From assembly GCF_010726085.1 (NCBI RefSeq), contig NZ_AP022560.1, positions 1,922,001-1,986,000 on the forward strand: a stretch of 64,000 bases of DNA, given 5' to 3'. The stretch comes from Mycolicibacterium moriokaense (GTDB lineage: Bacteria; Actinomycetota; Actinomycetes; Mycobacteriales; Mycobacteriaceae). Of the stretch, positions 51,029 through 60,433 are shown one piece after another; position 1 is the stretch's first letter; each line of letters opens with the position of its first letter. The translations under genes and the position numbers were made by a program. The notes below the pieces were generated by a model that worked only from the letters and a program-made list of their open reading frames with translations, made no database searches and was not told the DNA's origin.

Positions 51029-52380
51029 AGCCGTTCTCCGAACGCAGTCCGTTCATCATGGGGGCCATCGGGCTCACACTGACCGCGGCGATCGTGTTGA
51101 TCTCGCTGCAGTACGACAAGATCCCCTTCCTCAACCAGACCAATGAGTACTCCGCGTACTTCGCCGAAGCCGGTGGTCTCACAACGGGTGTGGCCGTTCA
51201 GGTTTCGGGATTCCAGGTCGGTGAGGTGCAGTCGATCGAACTGGACGGGCCGCAGGTCTTGATCAAGTTCACGGTGGACAAGGACATCGCCCTGGGCGAC
51301 CGCACCGAAGCGGCGATCAAGACCAAGGGTCTGCTGGGCACGAAGATCCTCGAAGTCACATCGAGGGGCGACGGCCGGCTGGAGGGCACCATCCCGAAAA
51401 ACCGCACGACGTCGCCGTACCAGCTGCCGGACGCCCTTGGCGAGCTCGCGACGACGATCAGCGGCCTTGACACGACCCAACTCTCCGATTCGCTTCGCGT
51501 GGTGGCGGATACGTTCTCCGAGACGCCACCCGAACTGCGGGTCGCGGTCGAAGGTGTGGCCCGGTTCTCGGAGACGCTGAACGAACGCGACGCGGAATTG
51601 CGCGAACTGCTCACCAACGCCAACAAGTCGACGGCCGTACTGGCCGAGCGCAGTGGCCAGATCGTCTCGCTGGTCAAAGACACCAACGCACTGCTGGCCG
51701 AGCTGCAGAACCAAGCCGCCGCAGTGGATCAGATCTCGGCGAGCGTCTCGGCGCTGAGCCAACAGCTGCAGGGTTTCATCGACGAGAACCGCGAGACGAT
51801 GAAGCCGGCGATCGACAAGCTCAACGGCGTGCTGACGGTCCTCGACAACCGCAAGGAGCGGTTGCAGAAGGGGCTGAAACTGGTGAGCTCCTACGCGATG
51901 TCGCTGGGTGAGGCGGTCTCGTCCGGACCGTTCTTCAAGAACTACATCGCCAACCTGCTGCCGGGCCAGTTCCTGCAGCCGTTCATCGACGTGGCGTTCT
52001 CGGACCTCGGCCTTGATCCCAATGTGCTGTTGCCGTCCGAGCGCACCGATGCGCCGGTCGGCCAGCCGGGCTTGCCCGCCATGCCGGTGCCGTACCCGCG
52101 CACCGGGCAGGGCGGCGAACCGCATCTGAATCTGCCCGACGCCATCACCGGCAATCCCGGTGACCAGGGATGCGGTCCCCCCGGCATACCGCTGCCCGGC
52201 CCAACCGGCTGCTACCCGTACCGCGAACCGCTGCCTGCGCCGCCGCCTGGCGGACCGCCGCCTGGACCGCCCGCGGAGGCACCGCCGGGGCAGCGCTCCA
52301 TTCCGGTCCCGACGCCGACCCCGGTGATGGTTCCCGCGCCGGGTGAAGCGCCGCCGCTGACGGGGGAGGCGGGACAGTGA
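51025..52380 (+). CDS. mceC: MceC, substrate-binding subunit
   Basis: 451 residues from the ATG overlapping the MceB stop (ATGA); GTG 51013 is less well spaced from the GGGGAGG. Anchor FIMGAIGLTLTAAIVLISL, MCE domain (GGLTTGVAVQVSGFQVGEVQSIEL), a long helical section that ends near 330, and a strongly Pro-rich tail from about 365 to 451. The tail of Pro-Pro-Pro and Gly-Pro clusters may reach through the periplasm or bind partners. Confidence 0.93.
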   Translation: MKPFSERSPFIMGAIGLTLTAAIVLISLQYDKIPFLNQTNEYSAYFAEAGGLTTGVAVQVSGFQVGEVQSIELDGPQVLIKFTVDKDIALGDRTEAAIKTKGLLGTKILEVTSRGDGRLEGTIPKNRTTSPYQLPDALGELATTISGLDTTQLSDSLRVVADTFSETPPELRVAVEGVARFSETLNERDAELRELLTNANKSTAVLAERSGQIVSLVKDTNALLAELQNQAAAVDQISASVSALSQQLQGFIDENRETMKPAIDKLNGVLTVLDNRKERLQKGLKLVSSYAMSLGEAVSSGPFFKNYIANLLPGQFLQPFIDVAFSDLGLDPNVLLPSERTDAPVGQPGLPAMPVPYPRTGQGGEPHLNLPDAITGNPGDQGCGPPGIPLPGPTGCYPYREPLPAPPPGGPPPGPPAEAPPGQRSIPVPTPTPVMVPAPGEAPPLTGEAGQ

Positions 52381-53702
52381 ACCGCGTCCGCAAGAGCTGG
52401 CTGGCCGCCGCACTCGTCGTGCTGTTGGTCGCCGGTGTGGTCGTGCTGTTCCGGACCAGCGACACCATCAACCGCACCAACGTCGTTGCGTACTTCGAGA
52501 ACAGCAACGGCATCTACGAGGGTGACGACGTCCGGATCCTCGGCGTGAACGTCGGGCGCATCACCAAGATCGAGCCCGAGCCCAATCGGGTCAAGATCTC
52601 GTTCTGGTACGACAGCAAGTACAAGGTGCCCGCCGACGCCAATGCCGCGATCCTGTCGCCGACCCTGGTGACCTCTCGTGCCATCCAGCTGACCCCGGTC
52701 TACACCGGCGGTCCCACGATGGCCGACGACGCGGTGATCCCGCGCGAGCGCACCGTCGTACCGGTCGAGTGGGACACGCTGCGGAAGCAACTCGAAAGGA
52801 TCGCCAAGGAGCTGCAGCCGACGGAACCGGGTGGAGTGAGTCCGCTGGGTGCGGTCATCAACACCACCGCCGCAAACCTGCGCGGCCAGGGCGTGAACAT
52901 CCGCGACACGGTGATCAAGTTGTCGCAGGCGTTTTCGGCCCTCGGCGACAAGAGCACCGACATTTTCTCGACCATCAAGAACCTGTCGATCCTCGTTTCC
53001 GCGTTGCAGGACAGCACGACCTTGATGCGTCAGCTCAACCAGAACCTGGCATCGGTGACCGGTCTGCTCGCCGACAGTCCCAACGAGGTGGCCGACGCGG
53101 TACGTGACTTCAACGCCGTCGTCGGTGAGGTGCAGACGTTCGTGGCGGAGAATCGCGAATCGTTGGGCACCACATCGGACAAGCTGGCGGGCGTCACCCA
53201 GGCGCTGCACGACAGCCTCGATGACGTGAAGCAATTCCTGCACGTCGCGCCCAACTCATTCCAGAACTACGTCAACGTGTATCAGCCCGCGCAGGGTGGG
53301 GCGAGCGCCATCCTGGCGGTCAACAACTTCGCCAACCCGATCAGCTTCCTGTGCGGTGCCGTGCAGGCGGCGTCGCGACTCAACGCGGAGCAGTCGGCGA
53401 AGCTGTGCGTGCAATACCTTGCCCCGATCATCAAGAACCGTCAGTACAACTTCCCGCCGATCGGCCAGAACCTCTTCGTCGGTGCCCAGGCGCGGCCGAA
53501 CGAGATCACCTACAGCGAGGAGTGGATGCGGCCCAACTACATTCCGCCGCAACCGCCTGTCGCACCTCCGCCGCCGGCGCCCGACGGTGCGGCACCTCCG
53601 CCGCCACCCGGGCCCCCGCTGCCCGCCGAGGCGGTCGTCGCCACGAATCCGGCCGACGGACTCCAGGGCATGATGATGCCGACGGGGGTGGTGGGACCGT
53701 GA
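52377..53702 (+). CDS. mceD: MceD, substrate-binding subunit
   Basis: 441 residues from GTG overlapping the MceC stop. Anchor LAAALVVLLVAGVVVLF, MCE domain (GIYEGDDVRILGVNVGRITKIEPE), long amphipathic helices, then a Pro-rich tail (about 380-425). Member of the six-subunit tunnel. Its stop overlaps the next ATG by one base. Confidence 0.93.
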   Translation: MNRVRKSWLAAALVVLLVAGVVVLFRTSDTINRTNVVAYFENSNGIYEGDDVRILGVNVGRITKIEPEPNRVKISFWYDSKYKVPADANAAILSPTLVTSRAIQLTPVYTGGPTMADDAVIPRERTVVPVEWDTLRKQLERIAKELQPTEPGGVSPLGAVINTTAANLRGQGVNIRDTVIKLSQAFSALGDKSTDIFSTIKNLSILVSALQDSTTLMRQLNQNLASVTGLLADSPNEVADAVRDFNAVVGEVQTFVAENRESLGTTSDKLAGVTQALHDSLDDVKQFLHVAPNSFQNYVNVYQPAQGGASAILAVNNFANPISFLCGAVQAASRLNAEQSAKLCVQYLAPIIKNRQYNFPPIGQNLFVGAQARPNEITYSEEWMRPNYIPPQPPVAPPPPAPDGAAPPPPPGPPLPAEAVVATNPADGLQGMMMPTGVVGP

Positions 53703-54850
53703 TGCGAATTCGCTTGTGTGCCAGCGTAGGACTGCTGGTCCTCGGCCTCGTCGTGTCCGGATGCGCGGACTGGCAGGGGCTGAACTCGCTCCCGTTGCCC
53801 GGGGTTCAGGGCCGCGGTCCCGGCTCGTTCACGATCCAGGCGCAGATGCCCGACGTCGACAACATCGAGCCGAACTCCCGGGTGCGCGTCGCGGACGTCA
53901 CCGTCGGCAACGTGACCAAGATCGAGCGGCAGGGCTGGCACGCCTTGGTCACCATGGAACTCAATGAGAATGTCCAACTTCCGGCCAACGCGACCGCCAA
54001 ACTCGGACAGACCAGCCTGCTGGGTTCCCTGCACATCGAGCTCGCACCGCCCACCGAAGAGGCGCCGCAGGGCAGACTGCACGAGGGTTCGCTGATCCCG
54101 CTGAAGTCGTCGGGTAACTATCCGAGCACCGAGCAGACGCTGGCGGCCGTCGCCCTGCTGCTCAACGGGGGTGGGATCGGCCATATCCACGAAATCACAG
54201 AGGCATTCAGCACCGCGTGGGCCGGGCGTGAAGCCGAGCTGCGCAGCCTGATCGAGCAGCTCGACGTGTTCATCGGCTACGTGAACGACCAAAAAGGCGA
54301 CATCATCGAGGCCAACGAGAGTCTGAACAACCTCGTGGGCCAGTTCGCCGAGCAGAAGCCGGTGGTGGACAAGGCATTACGCACGATTCCCAATGCGCTC
54401 GAGGTGCTGAAGGATCAGCGGAACAATCTTGCCGAGGCACTCGTACAGCTGGGCAGGTTCAGCGCGCTGGCCGCCGATTCCGTCAACCAAACCAAGGAAG
54501 CGCTCGTCCAGGAGCTCAAAGACATCGGGCCGGTGCTGGAGTCGCTGGCCAATGCGGGCCCCGCGCTCACCAGGGCGCTCAGCTTCCTGCCGACGTTCCC
54601 GTTCCCGAAAGAGACGCTGACCAACTGGATTCGGGGCGACTACGCCAACTTGTCATTGGTCGTCGACATGACGCTGAGCCGCCTCGACCAGGGTTTGTTC
54701 GTCGGGACGCGGTTCGAATGCAACCTGACGTGGATGGAGCTGCAGTGGGGCCGCACCATCGGCCAGCTGCCAAGCCCGTGCAACCAAAACGTCCCGCCGC
54801 CCGGCGGCAACCCGTTGCTCGTGGCTTATCGCTGGGATCAGGGGCCGTGA
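53702..54850 (+). CDS. mceE: MceE, lipoprotein subunit (LprK-type)
   Basis: 382 residues. The signal peptide ends in the lipobox VVSGC (Cys about residue 21), marking a lipid-anchored subunit as usual for MceE. MCE domain IEPNSRVRVADVTVGNVTKIERQ follows at about 55-80, then a helical domain and a short C-terminal end with Cys residues. ATG is chosen over an adjacent GTG. It completes the ring with MceF, whose gene begins 2 nt downstream. Confidence 0.94.
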   Translation: MRIRLCASVGLLVLGLVVSGCADWQGLNSLPLPGVQGRGPGSFTIQAQMPDVDNIEPNSRVRVADVTVGNVTKIERQGWHALVTMELNENVQLPANATAKLGQTSLLGSLHIELAPPTEEAPQGRLHEGSLIPLKSSGNYPSTEQTLAAVALLLNGGGIGHIHEITEAFSTAWAGREAELRSLIEQLDVFIGYVNDQKGDIIEANESLNNLVGQFAEQKPVVDKALRTIPNALEVLKDQRNNLAEALVQLGRFSALAADSVNQTKEALVQELKDIGPVLESLANAGPALTRALSFLPTFPFPKETLTNWIRGDYANLSLVVDMTLSRLDQGLFVGTRFECNLTWMELQWGRTIGQLPSPCNQNVPPPGGNPLLVAYRWDQGP

Positions 54851-54851
54851 C

Positions 54852-56312
54852 ATGCGAATGACTCGACAGATCGTTATCCAGCTGCTGATCTTCTCCATGC
54901 TGGCCGTTGTGGCGCTTGGGATCATGGTCATCTCGTACATGCGCCTGCCCGCACTCATGGGTATCGGCGAGTACCGCGTCACGCTGGAGCTGCCGGAAGC
55001 CGGTGGGCTCTATCCACGGGGCAACGTCACATATCGCGGCACCCAGGTCGGCATCGTCAAGAGCGTCAAGCTCACCAACAACGGTGTCGCCGCTGATCTT
55101 TCGCTCGACTCCGATGTGCCCATCCCCGCCGATCTCATCGCCGAGGTGCACAGCGTGTCGGCGGTCGGTGAGCTGTATGTGCAGCTGATTCCGCAGAGCG
55201 GCGAAGGCCCGAAGCTGAAGAACGGCGACGTCATCCCGCAGGATCGGGCGCGCGTGCCCATCGACGTCAACACCGTCCTGGACGCCACCAACCGCGGCCT
55301 TGCCGTGATCCCGCGCGAGAATCTGCAAACGGCAGTGGACGAGGCGTACACGGCGTTCGGGGGACTCGGGCCCGAACTGTCCCGGTTGGTCGACGGCGGC
55401 ACCGCGTTGGCCATCGACGCCCGCAAGAATCTCGACTCGTTGACGAACGTGATCGATCGGTCGAAACCGATCCTCGATTCCCAGACCGACAGCGGCGGCG
55501 CGATCCGGGCGTGGGCGTCCAACCTCGCGTCGATCACCGAGCAGCTGCAGTCCCAGGACCCCGCAGTGGCCGGGATCCTGGAGAAGGGACCGGGCGCTGC
55601 GGAAGAGGTGCGGGCACTGTTCGACCGGTTGCAGCCCACGCTGCCGATCGTGTTGGCCAACCTGGTGAGCATCGGCGAAGTCGCCGTCGCCTACCAGCCC
55701 AGCCTCGAGCAGCTGCTGGTGTTGTTGCCGCAGGGCACCGCGACGACCCAGGCGATCGGTGTGGCCAAGGCGAACACCAAACAGGACTACATGGGCGACT
55801 ACCTGACGCTGAACCTCAACCTGAACCTGCCGCCACCATGCACGACCGGATTCCTTCCGACACAGCAGCAGCGGGTGCCTGCGCTGCAGGACTATCCGGA
55901 CCGGCCGGCCGGCGACGTGTACTGCCGTATCCCGCAGGACGCCCCGTTCAACGTCCGCGGTGCCCGCAACCTTCCGTGCGTGACGGTGCCGGGCAAACGT
56001 GCGCCCACGGTGAAGATGTGCGAGAGCGACGAGCAGTACGTGCCGCTCAACGACGGCTACAACTGGAAGGGCGATCCCAACGGCACCCTGTCCGGGCAGT
56101 CGATTCCCCAGCTGCCACCTGGTACTCCACCTGCAGAAGTAGCTCATCCGCCAGGTCCGGCGCCACCGCCGATAGCGGCCGCCGAATATGATCCTGCGAC
56201 TGGCACGTATGTTGGGCCGGACGGACGCGAGTACACACAGTCCAACCTGGCCCGAGGCGCCGCAGAGGAGCAAACATGGCAGACGATGCTGCTGCCCCCG
56301 ACGGGGAACTGA
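54852..56312 (+). CDS. mceF: MceF, substrate-binding subunit
   Basis: 486 residues. Anchor IQLLIFSMLAVVALGIMVISY, MCE domain (GGLYPRGNVTYRGTQVGIVKSVKL, about 50-73), helical region, then a Cys-containing C-terminal domain and Pro-rich tail. The last 37 nt overlap the next gene in another frame, more than the usual 4-nt overlap, which suggests a C-terminal extension in this operon. Confidence 0.93.
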   Translation: MRMTRQIVIQLLIFSMLAVVALGIMVISYMRLPALMGIGEYRVTLELPEAGGLYPRGNVTYRGTQVGIVKSVKLTNNGVAADLSLDSDVPIPADLIAEVHSVSAVGELYVQLIPQSGEGPKLKNGDVIPQDRARVPIDVNTVLDATNRGLAVIPRENLQTAVDEAYTAFGGLGPELSRLVDGGTALAIDARKNLDSLTNVIDRSKPILDSQTDSGGAIRAWASNLASITEQLQSQDPAVAGILEKGPGAAEEVRALFDRLQPTLPIVLANLVSIGEVAVAYQPSLEQLLVLLPQGTATTQAIGVAKANTKQDYMGDYLTLNLNLNLPPPCTTGFLPTQQQRVPALQDYPDRPAGDVYCRIPQDAPFNVRGARNLPCVTVPGKRAPTVKMCESDEQYVPLNDGYNWKGDPNGTLSGQSIPQLPPGTPPAEVAHPPGPAPPPIAAAEYDPATGTYVGPDGREYTQSNLARGAAEEQTWQTMLLPPTGN

Positions 56313-57025
56313 CCGAGACTTCGGCGGCGGAGGAAGAACAGTCCGGCGCCGCCGAGCCCGAATCGGCCGCGGAGGAGGCCGGGACCGAGTCGGACAGCGA
56401 AGGCACCGAGGGCACTGAAGTCACCGAAGCCGCCGAAGAGACCGCTGATGCGGACGACGACGGCGACGAGGCGAGCGATGACGCCGATGAGAAGGCCACC
56501 GAGGGCGGCGACCAGGAGACGTCGGCGCCTGCCAAGAAGCGGATATCGCACGTTCGGCTGGCGACGATTGCCGGGCTGGTGGCGGTGCTCGCGCTCGGCG
56601 GTCTGGCCGGCTGGTCGGGATACCGCGCCTATGCGGCGTACCAGGGCGAGAAGCAGCGACAACTGTTCCTGCAAGTCGGCAGGCAGGGCGCGCTCAATCT
56701 GACGACGATCGATTGGGAGCACGCCGAGGCAGATGTGCAGCGCGTGCTCGACTCGGCCACCGGAACGTTCTACGACGATTTCCAGAACCGTGCGGCGCCC
56801 TTCGTCGAGGTCGTCAAGCAGGCGCAGTCGAAATCGGTCGGCACGATCGCCGAGGCGGGGTTGGAGTCGGCGACCAAGGATGAGGGCCGAGTGCTCGTCG
56901 CGGTGACCGTCAACACCTCGAATATCGGTGCCCCCCAGCAGGAGCCGCGCGCCTGGCGGATGCGGCTGACCGTGACGAAGGTTGGTGACGACGCGAAAGT
57001 GTCCAACGTGGAGTTCGTGCCGTGA
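56276..57025 (+). CDS. Mce-associated membrane protein with acidic N-terminal tail
   Basis: 249 residues. The first 85 or so residues are almost only Glu, Asp, Ala, Thr, Ser and Gly, followed by a basic KKR stop, a membrane helix (LATIAGLVAVLALGGLAGW) and a periplasmic SnoaL/Tim44-like domain (about 120-249) as in M. tuberculosis Mce-associated (Mas/Mam) proteins that stabilise Mce complexes. The acidic tail would be cytosolic and disordered. Starts inside mceF. Confidence 0.9.
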   Translation: MADDAAAPDGELTETSAAEEEQSGAAEPESAAEEAGTESDSEGTEGTEVTEAAEETADADDDGDEASDDADEKATEGGDQETSAPAKKRISHVRLATIAGLVAVLALGGLAGWSGYRAYAAYQGEKQRQLFLQVGRQGALNLTTIDWEHAEADVQRVLDSATGTFYDDFQNRAAPFVEVVKQAQSKSVGTIAEAGLESATKDEGRVLVAVTVNTSNIGAPQQEPRAWRMRLTVTKVGDDAKVSNVEFVP

Positions 57026-57786
57026 GCAAGAGACACCGGATGCCCGCTGGTGGCGCCAAGAGCGACAAGGAATCCGCTGAGGTGACCGAAGAGGCCACGA
57101 CCGAGGAGTCTAAGGCGACCGAAGAGGCCCCAACCGAAGAGACTTCGGATGCGACGGAGGCTTCAGACGCGGCGGATAAGGACACCAAGGACACCGAGGA
57201 CGCCAAGGAAGACGCCGAAACCGCTGAGGAATGGCCGGAATCCAGCGACGAGCCGGAGAAGGCCAAGCGCAAGATTCAATGGTCACGCGTCGTCGCCTAC
57301 GGCATACTGCCGGGACTCGCGCTGCTGCTCGCACTGGGTGCGGGGTACGCACGGTGGCAGTACACCTCGAGCAACTACAGCGCGTTGCCGCCTGCCGCGT
57401 CGGAACAGCACCCTTCTCCGGCAATGGAGTCGATGAATGCGGCCAGGGACAGCACGATCAAGATGCTGTCGTACAAGCCGGATACCGTCGGCGAGCAACT
57501 CAACGCCGCCCGTGATCTGCTGACCGGTGACTTCCGCGATTCGTACACAACGCTGATCAACGACGTCGTGATCCCGGGCGCCCAGCAGAAGCAGATCTCC
57601 GCTGTCGCATCGGTTCCCGCGGTGGCATCGGTCTCGGCCGATCCTAAGCACGCCGTGGTGTTGGTGTTCGTCAACCAAACCGTGGTCGTCGGGCAGGATC
57701 TGCCTTCAGACACCGCATCAAGCGTCCGTGTGACCCTGGACAAGATCGACGGCCGCTGGCTGATCTCGGAGTTCGAACCCGTCTGA
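57022..57786 (+). CDS. Second Mce-associated membrane protein with acidic tail
   Basis: 254 residues from GTG overlapping the preceding stop. It has the same plan as its neighbour: an acidic Glu/Thr/Ala/Asp-rich tail (about 15-85), a basic KAKRK boundary, one helix (VVAYGILPGLALLLALGAGY) and a periplasmic domain with DRWLISEF-like ending (GRWLISEFEPV). The two proteins share layout rather than strong identity, so they probably form a hetero-complex next to the Mce ring. Stop overlaps the hydrolase ATG. Confidence 0.9.
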   Translation: MSKRHRMPAGGAKSDKESAEVTEEATTEESKATEEAPTEETSDATEASDAADKDTKDTEDAKEDAETAEEWPESSDEPEKAKRKIQWSRVVAYGILPGLALLLALGAGYARWQYTSSNYSALPPAASEQHPSPAMESMNAARDSTIKMLSYKPDTVGEQLNAARDLLTGDFRDSYTTLINDVVIPGAQQKQISAVASVPAVASVSADPKHAVVLVFVNQTVVVGQDLPSDTASSVRVTLDKIDGRWLISEFEPV

Positions 57787-58694
57787 TGCTCGAGCCCGAA
57801 ACCATCGACGTCGCGACGCCGGCTGTCGGGCTCCGTGCGTTGACGTGGGGGCGCGAGGATGCGCCGATCGCGTTGTGCCTGCACGGTTTTCCCGACACCG
57901 CCTACGGGTGGCGCAAGATGGCACCGGTGCTGGTCGACGCGGGCTGGCGGGTGGTTGCGCCGTTCATGCGGGGTTATGCGCCGTCATCACTACCGAAGGA
58001 CGGCAGCTATCACATCGGCGCGTACATGGATGACGCGCTGCGGGTCCTCGACGCCGTCGGGGCTACAGGCCGCGACGTGATCATCGGTCACGACTGGGGC
58101 GCCATGGCGGGGACCGGGCTTGCGGCGATGCCGGACAGCCCGTTCAAGAAGGCGGTGATCATGTCGGTGCCGCCGAGTGCGTCGTTCCGTCCGCCAGGGG
58201 GTCGCGTCGCCGACGTCGGCCGCCTCGTCAGGACATTGCCGGCGCAGCTGCGGCGGAGCTGGTACATCCTTTACTTCCAGTTGCCCTGGCTGCCAGAACG
58301 TTCCACCGAATGGATCGTCCCGCGACTGTGGCGAAAGTGGTCGCCCGGATACGCGGCCGACGAGGACGTCCGTCACGTCCACGCGTCCATCGGTGCCCCT
58401 GACCGTTGGCGCGCCGCGCTGGGTTTCTACCGCGCGGTCGTGCGAAACACCAAGGTACCGCCGCAGTACGCCGAACTGCACGAGCACTGGCTTGCGGCGC
58501 CGCGGATCCCGACGCTGTATCTACATGGCCGCGACGACGGTTGTGCCACAGCGGATTACGCACAGTGGGTCGAGAAGATTCTGCCGGACGGCAGCGAGGT
58601 CACGATCGTCCCGCATACCGGGCATTTCCTGCAGCTCGATCAGCCCGACGTCGTCGGACGCCACATCGCCGACTTCGTGGGATCGCCGATCTAA
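57786..58694 (+). CDS. Epoxide-hydrolase-like alpha/beta hydrolase
   Basis: 302 residues. HGFPDTAYGW (oxyanion HGxP), nucleophilic Asp in IIGHDWGAMAG (about 103) and catalytic His in VPHTGHFLQL (about 278) fit the Asp-nucleophile epoxide hydrolase/haloalkane dehalogenase branch rather than a Ser hydrolase. A TGATG overlap fixes it to the mce operon, suggesting it processes the imported lipid or its derivative. The substrate is unknown. Confidence 0.9.
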   Translation: MLEPETIDVATPAVGLRALTWGREDAPIALCLHGFPDTAYGWRKMAPVLVDAGWRVVAPFMRGYAPSSLPKDGSYHIGAYMDDALRVLDAVGATGRDVIIGHDWGAMAGTGLAAMPDSPFKKAVIMSVPPSASFRPPGGRVADVGRLVRTLPAQLRRSWYILYFQLPWLPERSTEWIVPRLWRKWSPGYAADEDVRHVHASIGAPDRWRAALGFYRAVVRNTKVPPQYAELHEHWLAAPRIPTLYLHGRDDGCATADYAQWVEKILPDGSEVTIVPHTGHFLQLDQPDVVGRHIADFVGSPI

Positions 58695-58711
58695 GCGCCT
58701 AGGCTGAACGC

Positions 58712-59965
58712 ATGACGGTCCGCCGACTGTCTGCTGTCGACGCGCAGACGTACTGGATGTCGGCGAAGATTCCCAACGATCAGTTTCTGCTCTACGGCTT
58801 CAACGGAGTGCCGGCGAACGTCGACCGGGCCCTGCAGGAGATCCGGACCCGCGCGCAGGACTGTCCTGAGTTGACGCTACGGGTCCGCGACAGTGTGCTG
58901 AGCTACCCGCAATGGGTGACCGGCGACGTCAGCGCGGACCAGTTCGTCGTGCACGAGCCGACATCGTGGACGGACTGCCTGTCCACCGTCGCCGGGCTGG
59001 CGTCGGACCAACTGGACGCACGCTCGATGACGTGGCGGCTGCACGTCTTCTGCGCTGTCGATGACATGCCACGCACGCGCAGGGGAGCCGTGGCGGTGGT
59101 GCAGATGGCCCACGCACTCGGCGACGGGATCCGCTCGTCCGCGCTGGCGGCGCTGTTGTTCGGTAGGGCCGGTGTCGTAGCGCCGGTGGAGCCGCCATCG
59201 TCGGCCAAGCCGCTGGCGCTGCCATGGCTCGGCTACCGTGCCGCCCGCGCACATCGTCAACTGGAGCGCGATACCGCCGCCGGACTCGTGCCGCCGCAAG
59301 CTGATTCGCGTCCGGCACTGATCACCAATTCGCGACCCGAGGGTTCGATCAGTATTCGCACCGTGGTGCGACATCGTGCCGACATACCGGGTCCGACCGT
59401 CACCGTCGGTGTGCTGGCGGCGATTTCCACGGCGTTGTCTGCGCACCTGCACGAGCTGGGCGACGATCCGCGGTTGCTTGGCGCCGAGGTGCCCATGGCG
59501 AAACAGGGCCCGCGTCGCGCGCACAATCACTTCGGCAACGTGGGCGTCGGCTTGTATCCGAACCTGAAGCCAGGCGAGCGGATTACCCGCATCGCTGAGG
59601 ATCTCTCGAATCGCCGTCGTCGCGCTGCCCATCCCGCGATGCGTGCGGCGACTCGCGCCTTCGAGGCTGTTCCTGCGCCGCTACTACGCTGGGGCGTCAC
59701 ACGGTTCGACCCATCGCTGCGCTCGCCGACGGTGACGGGCAACACCGTCGTCTCCAGCGTCAACCGAGGTCAGATCGATCTCCACTTCGGCGACGCACCC
59801 GTCGTGCTGACCGCGGGCTATCCGGGTCTGTCTCCGATGATGGGCCTCACGCACGGCGTCCACGGCATCGGGGACACCATCGCGATCAGCGTGCACGCAG
59901 CTGAACCGGCGGTCGGTGATATCGATGCCTACGTCGAGCGCCTGGACGCTGCGCTCGGAGGCTGA
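58712..59965 (+). CDS. WS/DGAT-like acyltransferase family protein with altered HHxxxDG
   Basis: 417 residues. RLSAVDAQTYWMS at the start and GNTVVSSVNRGQ in the C-terminal half are landmarks of the wax-ester synthase/diacylglycerol acyltransferase family. The active-site motif reads QMAHALGDGIRSS: the second His and the Asp-Gly are kept, the first His is Ala. It is also shorter than typical mycobacterial Tgs proteins (about 450-470). It may be a non-canonical acyltransferase. It lies 17 nt after the epoxide-hydrolase-like gene and may be part of that transcript. Confidence 0.85.
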   Translation: MTVRRLSAVDAQTYWMSAKIPNDQFLLYGFNGVPANVDRALQEIRTRAQDCPELTLRVRDSVLSYPQWVTGDVSADQFVVHEPTSWTDCLSTVAGLASDQLDARSMTWRLHVFCAVDDMPRTRRGAVAVVQMAHALGDGIRSSALAALLFGRAGVVAPVEPPSSAKPLALPWLGYRAARAHRQLERDTAAGLVPPQADSRPALITNSRPEGSISIRTVVRHRADIPGPTVTVGVLAAISTALSAHLHELGDDPRLLGAEVPMAKQGPRRAHNHFGNVGVGLYPNLKPGERITRIAEDLSNRRRRAAHPAMRAATRAFEAVPAPLLRWGVTRFDPSLRSPTVTGNTVVSSVNRGQIDLHFGDAPVVLTAGYPGLSPMMGLTHGVHGIGDTIAISVHAAEPAVGDIDAYVERLDAALGG

Positions 59966-60310
59966 GCCGTTTCCGACCCGTGGCGAACGCTCTATTGACG
60001 CCGGAGTAAACCGACTTATGGCGCGTCGGTGGGGCCTGAAGGGCTGAATTGTGCGGCTCGGGGGATTGGCAGCAAACAAAATCACAGGTTGTCGCGAATT
60101 AGAGCAAACAATTGCAATTCAGGCACTATATTGTGCGAATTTCGTCGCGCCGCGCAGACGGGGAGGTTGACCTTGGATCCCGCCCACGATCTTGAATAAC
60201 GTAGAAAGCTGACCGCTTCGATTGGCCAATTCAAACGGCGGCGGCGCTATTGATGTCGTACAGTAAATACGTCTAGGGGAGATCGTCATTTCGACGAAGG
60301 GGGTTCTGTA
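59966..60310. other. Intergenic, relatively AT-rich, leader of the small lipoprotein
   Basis: No ORF with coding character. The stretch 60060-60310 is visibly richer in A/T than its surroundings. GTCGTACAG-TAAATACG at about 60257-60272 could be a promoter -10 region, but I cannot place both boxes. No repeat or RNA gene recognised. Confidence 0.4.
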
Positions 60311-60433
60311 ATGCCGCTATTCATGCGCAAGCTGGTGCTCGCATTTATGCTCACCACAATCGTCGGTACGGTGTCCGGGTGCGTAATTCCGGTCGAGATC
60401 ACCTGCCCTGACGGCGTTGTCTGCGTTCCGTAA
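60311..60433 (+). CDS. 40-residue putative lipoprotein
   Basis: Small ORF with a good RBS (GAAGGGGG, 8-10 nt before ATG). It begins MPLFMRKLVLAFMLTTI, a basic n-region plus hydrophobic core, and ends the signal with a lipobox VSGC (Cys about residue 23). Only about 17 residues follow, including two further Cys in a CPDGVVC loop that could form a disulfide. If processed, the product is a lipid-anchored peptide of under 20 residues. No family recognised. It stands alone in an AT-rich gap. Confidence 0.55.
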   Translation: MPLFMRKLVLAFMLTTIVGTVSGCVIPVEITCPDGVVCVP

